Positions 11,301 to 22,446 of a stretch of DNA of 64,000 nucleotides are shown in pieces. The stretch comes from Glandiceps talaboti (lineage: Eukaryota > Hemichordata > Enteropneusta > Spengelidae). A model generated the notes under the pieces. It was not told the DNA's origin and did not search any database. It saw only the letters and a list, made by a program, of their open reading frames with translations. The stretch lies in the NCBI RefSeq assembly GCF_964340395.1, contig NC_135569.1:6060040-6124039 (forward strand), read 5' to 3'. Within the stretch, counting starts at the first letter, position 1. Each line of letters opens with the position of its first letter. Made by a program: the position numbers and the translations under genes.

Positions 11301-14300
11301 GTATTGCAAGTTCTATGACAAACCATTTCACCTCCTCCACATGTTGCCGAACATTCAGAGCCTCTTCTCCAATCACTCCAATCATTACTGTCTTCTATGT
11401 GTACAAGAATAATAGGAGTTTGTATATATCTTTACATAACCTTTATACATAACCTTCAATACGTCCGTCAGGTCAGTAAAACACAGTTATAATTAATTAG
11501 TTCTTGTATCAGGGGAACAGGTGAAACATTACATCCAACATTTTGTTACTAATCCATAAACAATACTTGATGGATGAGCAACTTTTAGAAACAGTGGCTA
11601 TAAATGTGTGTAATACTGATAGTGTCATTGGTAGTATGTCATAGAGTGTAGTATACTTGTTTTGGTATTCACCAGTGTGCCCTCTAATGATAGCCAAATT
11701 TTGTTGTTGCGAGTCAAAAATTGGCATTTCTCCTGAGTCACCACATAGTAAGAGATAGTGGAACACTAAATTTTGGTGCGCCACTAGAAATTGTGTGCAT
11801 CAGTGGTGCGTCAAATTGGCTCAGAGGGCACACTCACCACATAGTAAGAGATAGGGGAACACCAAATTTTGGAGCGTCACTAGAAATTGTGTGCATCAGT
11901 GGAGCGTCAAATTGGCTTAGAGGGCACACTGGTATTCACCGCTGGACATATTTTTAATAAATTTCAATTTATGTGAATATGAATTAGTAGCTAAATTTAT
12001 CTATTGTTTCTAATCTTACCTGAACTACTTGGCGTATCCTCATGTTCTACAGGTGCTGGTTTGAAAAGATCACTTGGTTTATTTTCCTCTCTATCATTGA
12101 AAACTGTGTCATCTGATAGCTCATTAAAATTAGCAGATTCCTGACAATGCAAATAGTTCATTGTCACTAAGTATGTGTATATCTCACTTCTTCATGTCTT
12201 CGAAATAGCAACTGTTTTTTTTATTAGTGTAACTACATATTTTAAAAATGTAATATCTTCTCTTCCCGTCTGAATTCATATTGGGTCAAGAGGTTACCAG
12301 CTGATATAGGGTTACCCAAATCATTACGCAATGAAAATTGTCCAATTCTGAGTATGAAATTGCAATGTTTAGGTGTACACATGTAATAACAGAACCCCAT
12401 GTCCTCACAATCGTGGCATACTGAAGTTATTTTCGCTCGTGGTGTGGTGCATTCTGCTGTTATTTCTTGCAAAAATACAACCATAGTAACACCACTTCAC
12501 TTACAAAAATAACTTCTACATGCCCTACCATCCATTGTGAGCCTAATGAGTTTTGTCATATCAATATTTAGTTAATAATATTCGAATTTAATCTGAAAAT
12601 GAAACCAAATTTACTGCAGCGGTAAGTGAGGTTATGGCTTAACATAGACAAAAACTAGAACTATTGTTGTGCAAGTAGAAGATTACAAAAGTGGGTGATA
12701 GTAGTGTCATTGTTGTGTGGATATAATCACCCTGTAATCAAGGTTATGTCACATTAATGTCTCCAAAGCATGCACTGCAAGGCAATAGATGTTATCAGAA
12801 ATGTCACCCTACTGTGAGTATAATTAAACCATCATTCATTCAATAGATTATAACAACATGTCACAGTAATAGTTTTTAGTTTGTGTGTAATTTAGTCAGC
12901 TGATAGCTCAGTTTCCACTGTTGTATTACATTAATCCATACATACATCCATACATACATACATACATACATACATACATACATACATACACACATAGTAC
13001 ATACATACATACATACATAGTACATACATACATACATACATACATACATACATACACACATACATACATACATAGTACATACATATATACATACATACAA
13101 ACATACATACATACACACATACATACATAGTACATACATACATACATACATACATACATACATACATACATACATACATACATACATACATACATGTACA
13201 TACATACATACATACATACATACATACATACATACAAACATACATACATACACACATACATACATAGTACATACATACATACATACATACATACATACAT
13301 ACATACGTACATACACACACACATACATACATACACACATACATACATAGTACATACATACATACATACATACATACATACATACATACATACATACATA
13401 CATACATACATACATACATACATACATACAAACATACATACATACACACATACATACATAGTACATACATACATACATACATACATACATACATACATAC
13501 ATACATACATACATACATACATACATACATACATACATACAAACATACATACATACACACATACATACATAGTACATACATACATACATACATACATACA
13601 TACATACATACATACATCCATCCATCCATCCATCCATCCATCCATCCATACATACATACATACATACATACATACATACATACATACCAGGACTTCTATA
13701 ATAAAATAACTTATATCAACATGTCACAACAATATAGTGTGTGTCTGTCTAAAGTCTAAACCTAGATTGTCACTGTTGTATCTCCAGAAAACAAACAACT
13801 TTATATATTTTTTGAAGTATATTTATTAACACTAAATTTACCTCAGGTGTACGCTGTGATTGCTCAGTATCATCACTCTCTGTATTGTACATGGCTGCAC
13901 TGATACTAGCACCCTCTTCAGGATATGGAGTCAATAATGCAGCTAAAAGTGGTGATTGTGTTGGTCTAGTAACGGACACCACTTTATCCTTCCCCGTTAA
14001 TAGTCCTATCATAAAAACAAAAACAAATTTCTCATACCAGTCAAGTGAAAGGTTATTTCAGTGACAAAACTGTGATTAACTACAGCTAAAACAGGTAAGG
14101 TTTGCCAGAAGACTATATGTAACATGTACTTTTATGATCAAAGTTGATCAATTCAAAGGTTTAGGTTGTTGTTTTACACAGCATTATTGTTATTGAGGGG
14201 AGTCTAAAATATTGAATGAAACTGACCAAATGTAAACATGTAGACATATGTCACATCTGGATAGAGGGCAGTAGACAAATAATAAACTCATTCAGGTACA

Positions 14301-17300
14301 GACAACAAATACATTATAATAACACACGTGATGTCATACCAAGGATCATACCATGCACGAACCAGGTTCAACGACTAAAATGGAATACTCTGGTCGTTCT
14401 ACATCACGACAACTCGCGTCTATGTCATGACAACACGTGTGTACATCACTGGTTTTGCTGTCTTTGAAATATTTATAAGTGAAAACCTTCAAAATTACCA
14501 TTACTTTCCCCGATTTTTCTTTGATATTACTGCTGAAGGTATAATTATATTACATTATTCTCCAATATTTTTCTTCATTTAGTCAGAAAATACTTGTGAC
14601 CTAAGGGTTGTCACTACAAGTAGCTAGACAAGTAGTGACAAACGCCCCTGAGGTCACTCATATTTTCCTTGGCTGAACGAAGAAAAATATTATGGAATAA
14701 CATCCAATGGTTCGAGCAAACACAAAGGTAACAAAAATGAATCAAACGACTTATAGCCATAAACATCAAATGTTAAATAAGACTGATATATGTACATACC
14801 CAAATGACTAGGATTCTGTGTTTTAAGTTCCTCGTCACCTCTTTGTGTTGATAAATTATTAGCATAACCAAGAGTAACAGTGCTGGTGTACTCCTTCCCC
14901 ACAGAAGTCGGTATGTCTTCACACTCATTGTCTCGCCTTCTGTTTCCATTCCGTGTCAGTATTTTCCTGAGGGCTGTGCAGTTGGTGTGAAGGATACAAG
15001 TTCTTCTGGAAGACTTGCCTCGTGAGTAGGTTCCTTTGGGACACGGTCTACAAGTCCTGTCATGCCATGGAGTACCTATTGCCAAACAAAAATAATTTGT
15101 GCAACACTTTCAGTTGTGCTGACAAAATACGTGAAATTATAATTTTCACTCCAATCAAATAAACTGAAAAATATCATGTTAGGATAAGATCAATTAAAAT
15201 CTGTTTCCCCTCTGAACAAGAAATCAATGGAATATGGCATTAACATTCCGTGTGTGGTAAGGGAAGATCGTTAAAGACTTAATGATTATTCAATTTCAAA
15301 TGAAACATTTTAATTAAATTATGACTCCTTACTAATAAATAACCAGATTTAATGCCAGTATGGATTTACACTTGGAACAATTTTGGCTATTTGACCTTGA
15401 AAATAGACATCAGGGTCAAAGTCTCATTGCAAAGATCACAGAAGGACCCTTAGGCTTTGCCAAATGGGGACTTTTTACAAATGCTGCTTCCATATATAAC
15501 TTCAGTTGTCATACCTAGCTAGGCTTTCATTTTGTCAAAAAGGAAAACACAAAGTGTCTGGTCAAAAAGATTATGGTGAATATAATGTCATCATTCAAGG
15601 TTTTCCCACAAACCCTTGCAGGAAATGCCCAAAATGGCTTAACACATGTCAAGTGCAGTAGAGCTTCAAAGTTCCCAAGGTGCTATTTTATCACCCAAAG
15701 TAATGGATGCTGATAGCAGTACTAAATAATACTGAAATATTTATCTGTAATTGAGATTGGCATTTTTCGACGAGCTTTGTGCATGTTCAGAGTGTCAAGA
15801 CATAATTTGAGAGTAGAAAGTGGACATTTTGAAAACATCAGTAGAACAAGAATATGTGAACTGTGTAATTTACAGCAACTGGAAAACGAACTCCATTTTT
15901 GGCTTGTATGCCCAGCTTATCACGAGTTAAGAAAGAAATTCCTACCATCCTTTTACTACGAATTCCTGACAATGACAAAATTCAAATCACTTCTGTGTTC
16001 ACAAAACCCCCATACTTTGATGAATTTGTCCAAATTCCTATTTCATAGTTTCAAAATGAGAAATAATATAATACTTGAATCTGTGTATTTTGTTACATTT
16101 ATTTTGTAATTTTGAGGCACACTTAACATAGCCTGCAGCAGTGTTCTGCCGAGGCCGCGGCCTTGCGACATTGGCCCCCTAAAATTACAAATGGCGCAAT
16201 AATTTTCCCACCTTGCGTCAATTTGGCGCATTCATTTTTAATACGGCAGACACCTAAGTCCATGGCAAGCCCCTGCCCTGGCCGGCGTCAATACCACAAA
16301 AAGTATACTGACTCCGTAAGCGACAGTTTTGTTGACATCATATAAGATACAGTGACAACGCGCAGTTCTATTGTCAACATGCAAACAAATGCAACAAAAA
16401 GATCCAACTTTGATAAAACATAATCTTTAATTGAAACATTAGAGGGAGTAGATGAGGCGCCGAAATGGACGTCTCTCTTCACATGTTTTGTCTACCGACG
16501 CATCACTGTCTCGACCTCTGACCTACTCACTGACGTGTGTGAAACACTGAACTTGCTACGGGAAATCGGAACATCTCTCTGCCACATAAGCCTTAGGAAA
16601 CCAAATTTTATGGGACAGGTTGTGATTTTCATTTGTTGATGGGTTAAATTAATGGAAACAAAATGAGTACATGTGTATTTTGATTCCGACAAAGCTGTGT
16701 TAGGGGATCGTATTGCATGATGTTGACAGTGACACATGTGAATGTTGGGCACTGAATCAATGAGTGATGACTGGCATAACCACTCGAGACGGCCGATGCA
16801 TGTGCGCCCGGTCAGACATGAAGAATGAACTCAGAGATGAAATCAGAAAATAATTACAGTTGTATTTACAAAGCATCCTAACTTTGACGTTGTTGATAGT
16901 TTTAGTTCAAGATCTCTGAGTTTCAAGGACACCTAATGTCAGCTTTCCGTATCAAGTTTACAATACATGTATGTAACTAATGCTGTCATTTGATATAGCA
17001 GGACCAAACCATGTTACACAGCCAGTGATGGTAGTTAATAAAAATAAATTATTTGAAAGTTTGTTTGACTGTATTATTTGTAAGTTTTTCGTTCACATTT
17101 GGTACTTTTTAAAGTTAGGGAGTTTATTTTCTTCAAAATGTTTTTTTTTTAAAACTCTTGTCATGAATTTGAAGAGGGAATGATAAACATGGCAATGTAA
17201 CAGTTGTAAAAATGAAACAAGTGGTTACAAGATTAGGATTTCTCAAATTTTTTAATCAATCATATGTTCTCTAATTTTGAAGTTGTTCTTTGTCCTTGTC

Positions 17301-20300
17301 TGAGAAAAGGAATCATAAATTTGAGCACTGCTATTCATTGATATTCAGATTAAAAATTGTGACTACCTGGCTGTCCAATCTTTCTAAACAATATATAATA
17401 TACTCTGTAGAAATGACTTAAAATTACATAATCTTAATTGCCTTCATTTTCTAAGGTGTAATGTGTAGTGCACAGTTTTCACAAAATAGCTTACTGGGAA
17501 CTGTTATTATGAATGGAATTTTTTTATGTAGTTAGGTAATAGTCTATGTGTAATGGAATATCTCAGACCACGGTATCTCCATAGTGGTCTGAGGTAATAT
17601 ATATAATTTCATAGACAATAAATAATAGACCCCACTCCCTGTCAAATGACCCCACTTTTTCCAACCAGGGGGCCTTTGTCCCCACTAGTTGGAAACCTTG
17701 GCAGAACACTGCTGCAGATTATTCTTTTTCTGTATGTTGTCTATTCACTTTAACAATTTGTATTATGGGCCGGTGGCCAAAATTACAGAATAAATCATAT
17801 CATATATAAATAATACTGTTATGTACATTAAAGTCTGATTGGACTTTTCCTTAATATGCAAGAAAATCTGTATTTCATGATATAACTTTAATTTCTTGTA
17901 TCCCACGATATATATTTATTGGATGAATATTTCATAAAAGTATTTAGATATCTTACCTTTCACACTGATTCTATAGCCAGCAGGGCATTCTTTGAACTTC
18001 TGACAATAACCACTTGCAGTCTCATATGTGTTGTTGATACATCTACAAGTTCTTTTCTGAGCACCATCACATTCTTTCCAAATCTAGGATTAAATATCAA
18101 AGTGGCCACATAGATTAGGATTGGGTATTTAGTTTGGATTTTTATTTTATAAAGCAATTTTATCGTGGCTTCCTACTTGAAAAAATCTTTGTGAACATCA
18201 ATTAAAATCCAAAATAAATACCCAATTAATGCTCATCCTTATGGCCACTTTGAAACAATCTTACGTAAATCCTGCATGTATGTATGTATGTATGTATGTA
18301 TGTATGTATGTATGTATGTATGTATGTATGTATGTATGTATGTGTGTGTGCATGCATGCATGCATGCATGTATTGATGTATGTATGTATGTATGTATGTA
18401 TGTATGTATGTATGTATGTATGCATGCATGCATGCATACATGTATGTATGCATACATACATGTATGTATGTATGTATGTATGTATGTATGTATGTATGTA
18501 TGTATGTATGCATACATACATGTGAACCTTGAACCTCCCCAAATCTACACCAACATTCTACACCAACATCCAAAAATGTAAAATCTGAAAGGGCAGCACG
18601 TCTATATATCATCATTTACATTGAGTACCCCTCCTTCAACTCCTCTGGACATTATAATAATAGTAAAAATAATAACAGTTCCAGGCACAGACACAGAAAT
18701 ACTAACAAAATAAGAGGATACAGAGAAACAATGTGAAAACATGGAGAGATGTGTGTAAGTGAGTGAGAGTTATGATTAAAATTGGTAAGTTTTAAGGGAA
18801 GAGTGGAAGGAAGACTTAGAGTGAGAGTGACGAAGACTTTGCAGAAGACTGTTCCAAATTGAAGGAGCAGTGTAAGAAAAGGAATGTTCGCCGAGCTTCT
18901 TAGTGACAAATGGTGTCATTAGAGAGAATTAATCAGTTTAGCAGACATTTCTTTACAATGAGTCTATTTAATATGAAATATGTATCAAGAAAGTACTGAG
19001 GTGATGAGAAAATAAACAAGAAATAAATATTATATGAAAGTAAGAAAGAGAATATTCTTACAATTTGATCTTTCCCTGTACAAATTTCTTGACATAACTG
19101 GCACTCTTGACAAAGATTGGGATAAGGCATGTAATGATTTACTGGACAAACTTGACATCTACAAATCAATACACATGTATACATACAACAAATCATATAT
19201 GAACAAATTAAAATTGATATCGAAATCACCAAAATAATTCTCAAATTAGTTCATACACACAGAATTGAAAATGCACTAGCTGTGAGTGGGGTATTAACTT
19301 TTCAATCAGATAGCTAACAATGTATTCACTGAAAATTGTTAAATGCCAACAATTATGTGCATGTAATTAGCGGTCAATTTGATTAGTAAGTGTGGTATGT
19401 GAATAAGTTGAAATCGTTGGAAATGGCCAAAGACATCATTGCATGATATCAAGTGCAGTAGTACCAGGGCTTCTTACAATATTTCAAAATTTAGTAATTT
19501 AGTTCCAAGGTGCTATTTTATCACCCAAAATCATAAAATGTAAGTTGATAGCAGTGTAAAGGTAGAAATAAGTCTGACTGGACTTTTCCTTTAACTTGAT
19601 AGCAGAAATCAACACAAGTGTGCTAAAGACAGAAATAAGTCTGACTGGACTTTTCCTTTAAGTTGATAGCAGTAATCAATACAAGTGTACTAAAGGTAGA
19701 AATAAGTCTGACTGGACTTTTCCTTTAAGTTGATAGCAGTAATCAATACAAGTGTAAAAGGCAGAAATAAGTCTGACTGGACTTTTCCTTTAAGGTACTC
19801 ACTCTGGTTCAGGATTGTCCACTGTGCATACTTCTACTGGTATAGAGCCTGCTGGACAAAGACTGCACTGAACACCATCTAAATCTATGGTAGACATATT
19901 CTTATTTGTTGTGTAACAACTAGTAGCTATACTCAATTTAGAGTCGATACCTAAATATAACTGTAGAAAGAAACAATGAGGACATCAGTATACAGTAGTA
20001 ATGGGTTTGCATAATGATTGCCAGTTATACACAACAAAGTCACAAAGCTTGAAATTAACTTTTTTCATTGGTAGTCCCAGTGGGCTACCAATTTCTGAAA
20101 TTGGTAGCCCAAGGATGGTGACCAATAGTCCTATATTCCTGAACTGAAAACAGAGTTCCTCTATTGGAAATATATTTGTTTTGTCATTAAAATACTTTCA
20201 TGTCCGTAAACCTCCCATCCTTTAAATCATTGCATTATCAATGGTGTATTGTAGCCTGAGTGGGCTACCAGCTGCAAATTATGGTAGCCCGATTACAAGA

Positions 20301-20982
20301 ATTGGTAGTCTGTGGAAACGAGACTACTGTTAATTTCAAGCCCCGAGTCATTCAACTCGGATTGCCGAGTTACGTACCATATTTGTGAATACACACAGTT
20401 TCATATATACCAGTGATTATTTGTATTCGTACATACCATTACTATAACACATGCGGTAGCACAATAACTCATAACTTAATAAGGAATATTAAGGAATAAG
20501 GAACATCCATGCTAGCAATGCATAAAAAAAAATCAGGGAGAGTTGTCGGTAAAAACATTGTACACGAGCAAACTGTATGTTGACCTCATAACTTCCTATA
20601 GACTAATGGATAGACTTTTAGTATCATGACAGAATCATGCATATCACAATATTTTCCCTTTATAAATATGCCATGAATGCTCGATTTTCGAGACGTCTAC
20701 TCTGTCAGGCCAGGGCCAGGGGTATCAAAATGTAGTACAAATATTCAATGTAGAGTTGGTCAGAAAATCAGTAAAATTGCGGTGTGCAATGGGCCGCGGC
20801 CAGGGTAGTTTTATCGACTTCGTTTCCGCCATCTTGGCAAGTGGGGTTGTTTGCATACGATGACGCAGAACGGAAATCAAAATAAAGTAAAACAATTATT
20901 TTAGTTAGCGAAAAACTTCAGAAGACGTGTCTGTTGTGGAACTCACCATAACCAGCAGAATAAGAAGACACTGGGCCACCAT
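8400..20982 (-). CDS. Gene A: TNF receptor superfamily member with death domain (10 exons, 563 aa)
   Basis: Coding exons, in transcript order: 20982-20947, 19960-19803, 19158-19062, 18083-17957, 15075-14800, 14005-13842, 12140-12020, 10045-9749, 8954-8871 and 8731-8400. All have AG/GT borders and the total is 1692 bases, exactly 564 codons with stop. Exon 1 is a leucine-rich signal peptide (MVAQCLL). Exons 2-5 give four cysteine-rich domains (CQVCPVNHYMP in CRD2, CRPCPKGTYS and HTNCT in CRD4). A Ser/Thr-rich stalk follows, then a membrane helix at about 357-384 (IIIVLFVIAGCGFIYW) with a basic R/K stop-transfer run. The last exon is a death domain (about 460-545; YWKMFLRELPNP, IYQCLLEWKR). It is a type I surface receptor expected to bind a TNF-family ligand and recruit death-domain adaptors. 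The vertebrate orthologue cannot be assigned, but the order of four CRDs and a death domain resembles TNFRSF16/21-type receptors. It is head to head with gene B. Confidence 0.88.
9634..9639 (-). terminator. Candidate polyadenylation signal for the short gene A isoform
   Basis: AATAAA on the minus strand, about 65 bases past the read-through stop at 9705-9707. Confidence 0.4.
9705..10045 (-). other. Gene A alternative last exon (transmembrane exon read-through, no death domain)
   Basis: If the donor after 9749 (GG|GTGATT, a weak donor) is not used, the transmembrane exon stays open for 14 more codons (ending SFKILGDDFH) to a TGA at 9705-9707. A minus-strand AATAAA lies at 9639-9634, about 65 bases further on. 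This would make a membrane receptor that lacks the death domain. The splice at 9749 is preferred for the full-length form because it closes in phase 1, as in genes B, C and D. Confidence 0.5.
10497..10870. repeat. Tandem repeat, about 120 bp x 3, in gene A intron
   Basis: Three units each contain GGGGTGTGG(C/T/A), AATCAGTT(T/C)TA, GGTTCTCA..AAGCTAG and a ..AACA(T/C)AAC..GTAAAC end. The units have diverged from one another. Confidence 0.75.
11673..11931. mobile_element. hAT-type MITE with 8-bp target duplication and internal duplication
   Basis: It starts CAGTGTGCCCTCTAA and ends AGAGGGCACACTG. GTATTCAC is duplicated at 11665-11672 and 11932-11939. Eight-base duplications and CAGTG termini are features of hAT elements. 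A segment of about 97 bp (starting CACCACATAGTAAGAGATAG) is present twice, making this copy longer than the related 169-bp copy at 45127-45295. Confidence 0.85.
12931..13686. repeat. Large (TACA)n array with higher-order structure
   Basis: About 750 bp of TACA tetranucleotides interrupted by recurrent AAAC, ACAC and TAGTACAT variants that occur in the same order several times (near 13099, 13236, 13430 and 13540). A (CATC)n block lies at 13615-13648. Long open frames in several phases on both strands are artefacts. Confidence 0.95.
14370..14700. repeat. Dispersed repeat family 'R-CTGGT', copy 1
   Basis: The text CTGGTCGTTCTACATCACGACAA..TTGCCATTACTTTCCC-like..TTATTCTCCAATATTTTTCTTC recurs at 37440-37740 and 44200-44375. 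The first and second copies end with an inverted counterpart of the right part (GAATGAAGAAAAAT..GAATAACAT), so the family has hairpin ends. It is non-coding. Confidence 0.6.
15777..16109 (+). pseudogene. LINE 3' fragment: zinc-binding tail of a reverse transcriptase polyprotein
   Basis: The frame carries RVSRHNLRVESGHF, then ICELCNLQQLENELHFWLVC and P-A-Y-H-E-L-R-K-K. The C-x2-C-N-L..E-N-E-x-H-F-x3-C-P pattern is the zinc-binding region downstream of the reverse transcriptase in many invertebrate LINEs. There is no polymerase domain upstream, so the copy is 5'-truncated. A likely 3' untranslated tail (GGGCCGGTGGCC..AATAAA) lies at 17712-17800, separated by an inserted 1.57-kb element. It sits inside a gene A intron. 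Confidence 0.7.
16139..17711. mobile_element. 1.57-kb terminal-inverted-repeat element inserted in the LINE 3' end
   Basis: The left end CAGTGTTCTGCCGAGG and the right end CCTTGGCAGAACACTG are inverted repeats of about 16 bp. CTGCAG flanks both ends (16133-16138 and 17712-17717), but because CTGCAG is itself palindromic it could be part of the termini rather than a target duplication. The CAGTG start resembles hAT elements. No transposase frame was recognised, so it is probably non-autonomous. Confidence 0.65.
17712..17806 (+). mobile_element. 3' tail of the interrupted LINE
   Basis: The sequence CTTTAACAATTTGTATTATGGGCCGGTGGCC followed by AATAAA looks like a LINE 3' end and directly continues, in position and orientation, the fragment that stops at 16138. 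Confidence 0.5.
18098..18252. mobile_element. MITE family 3, copy 1
   Basis: It starts CAAAGTGGCCACATAG and ends TTATGGCCACTTTG. GGATTGGGTATTTA inside the left end pairs with TAAATACCCAATTA inside the right end. It is 155 bp long and lies just upstream of gene A exon 4. A longer relative lies at 50453-50799. Confidence 0.75.
18277..18520. repeat. (GTAT/GCAT)n microsatellite
   Basis: TATG and CATG tetranucleotides in alternating blocks. Open frames here are artefacts. Confidence 0.95.
19555..19796. repeat. Tandem repeat, about 60 bp x 4
   Basis: Each unit has AGAAATAAGTCTGACTGGAC, TTTTCCTTTAA and TTGATAGCAG..AATCAA. It ends next to the 3' border of gene A exon 2. Single diverged matches (AAGTCTGATTGGACTTTTCC near 17831 and AAGGCTGACTGAACTT near 27367) show that the unit is also dispersed. 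Confidence 0.85.
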
Positions 20983-22446
20983 CTTCACATCACTGTCAAA
21001 ATGTGGTAAGGTGGTTATCTTAAAAACGTTAAAAATGTACGAGTCTCCCACTTAAAAGTTCCAGCTCTTGTACTTTCCAGCAGTGCAATGGTGGTGCGAG
21101 ACTTTAATACATGTAAATGAATCGTATACGTCTGTCCAGCCATGGATCATACGCGATGGGGAATCCCCGGAACCGGCATGCAAAGTACCCTATCTACCGT
21201 ACCCGGGGCATGCATGCAGGGATCAAGTACACCTTGTCTTTCGCTCGCAACTTGAGTTACTTACTCATTGTGATAGTTAACATTTAAAATGCAGTTAATT
21301 ATTTCTCAAAATAAATTACAGCTTATATGAACAAATAAACGTATCATCATTACTTTAAAACTGAAAGATTCACACGATATCTCTGAACATTTATCAAACT
21401 AACGATGTGGGCGCCCCCGGTACGTGGGACGAGTTAATTTTGGGACAACATGACCGCCCACCGTATTAAATGCGTCGAATTACAATACAGGTAAATTAAA
21501 AGTCTAAGTGGTAATTGCACCAAACATATTAAAATATGAAAGATATATAATTTTTGGTAATAACCACATGAATTTGATACAACTCAATGGCAGTAAATGA
21601 ACTGCGTTGTTTTATACCATTGACGGTGGCTGGCCGGGGCTGTATGACACAACGAACGCTATTGGCAGTTACCCATTTGACGACACGTACATCGGCATTT
21701 AAACTGTCGTATATTTCATTCCACAATTAGTAAAAGATTTCGACTCTCTAAATTTCAAATGACTTTTTTCAACTATGTCAAAGACAAAAAGTGGAATTTT
21801 TCCATCCTCTTCAATCGAAATTCTTGAACTGCCGCACCAGGCCACGAACTTCTGGCCAATCAAATAGCCTCATTCATACGCTCTGAGTACCATTCTCCTT
21901 CGTAACATACTGTGTTTTGTTTGGTATTTTTTGAGTTTAGACGCTTTTATAAAAAGTTGTCGTCGATACTTTATCCCACATCACTACATAAGGTTATCTC
22001 TGTGGGTGCGGGGACGGTATGATGAAAAGTCTTTGATGGGCGTCCTGTACACATGGTACATGATAACCGTACATACGAATATATTAACTGTACCTGCCAT
22101 CACAGACCAGTACACCGTCTTTGGCTTGTGGCCAAAAATCCACGTATATTCATATATGAAGAAGTAAAATAAAGTAGTGCCACAGTTTGTTAGACTTTTT
22201 CATGCTACCGTGTTTTACTGCCATCTATTTTTTCAATAGTGGTTCATACAATACAAATTAAAATCAGTCACAACAGCTACTTATATACCCGGGTTATGAC
22301 TTATAAGTTATACTATAGGACGAATGAGCTGTTAGTTCATTTCTATTTTTAGATTATGGGTTTCCCCTTTGATGATGACGTAGTCGCAAGTCGTAGCCGG
22401 AAACCTGAATCTAGAATGTTCGACCTTAGAAGTTGCAGCAATTTTA
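20983..22446. promoter_or_regulatory. Head-to-head intergenic region of genes A and B
   Basis: There are 1464 bp between the two divergent start codons. The half nearest gene A is shared with the gene E upstream region, including the strongly conserved block 21627-21720 and a CCAAT box in CTTCTGGCCAATCAAA (about 21850). No coding exon is proposed here, although a minus-strand frame of about 60 codons (21529-21726) is also open in the gene E copy (972-1157). It is likely a bidirectional promoter region, inferred from gene arrangement. Confidence 0.55.

Noticed and set aside
12876-13709. Long open frames of repeated MYVC or HTYI residues on both strands (also at 3630-4134, 18226-18615, 24238-24668, 28211-28871 and 62297-62635)
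   Set aside because: They are translations of tetranucleotide and dinucleotide microsatellites that lack stop codons in those phases. None has a domain or a splice context.
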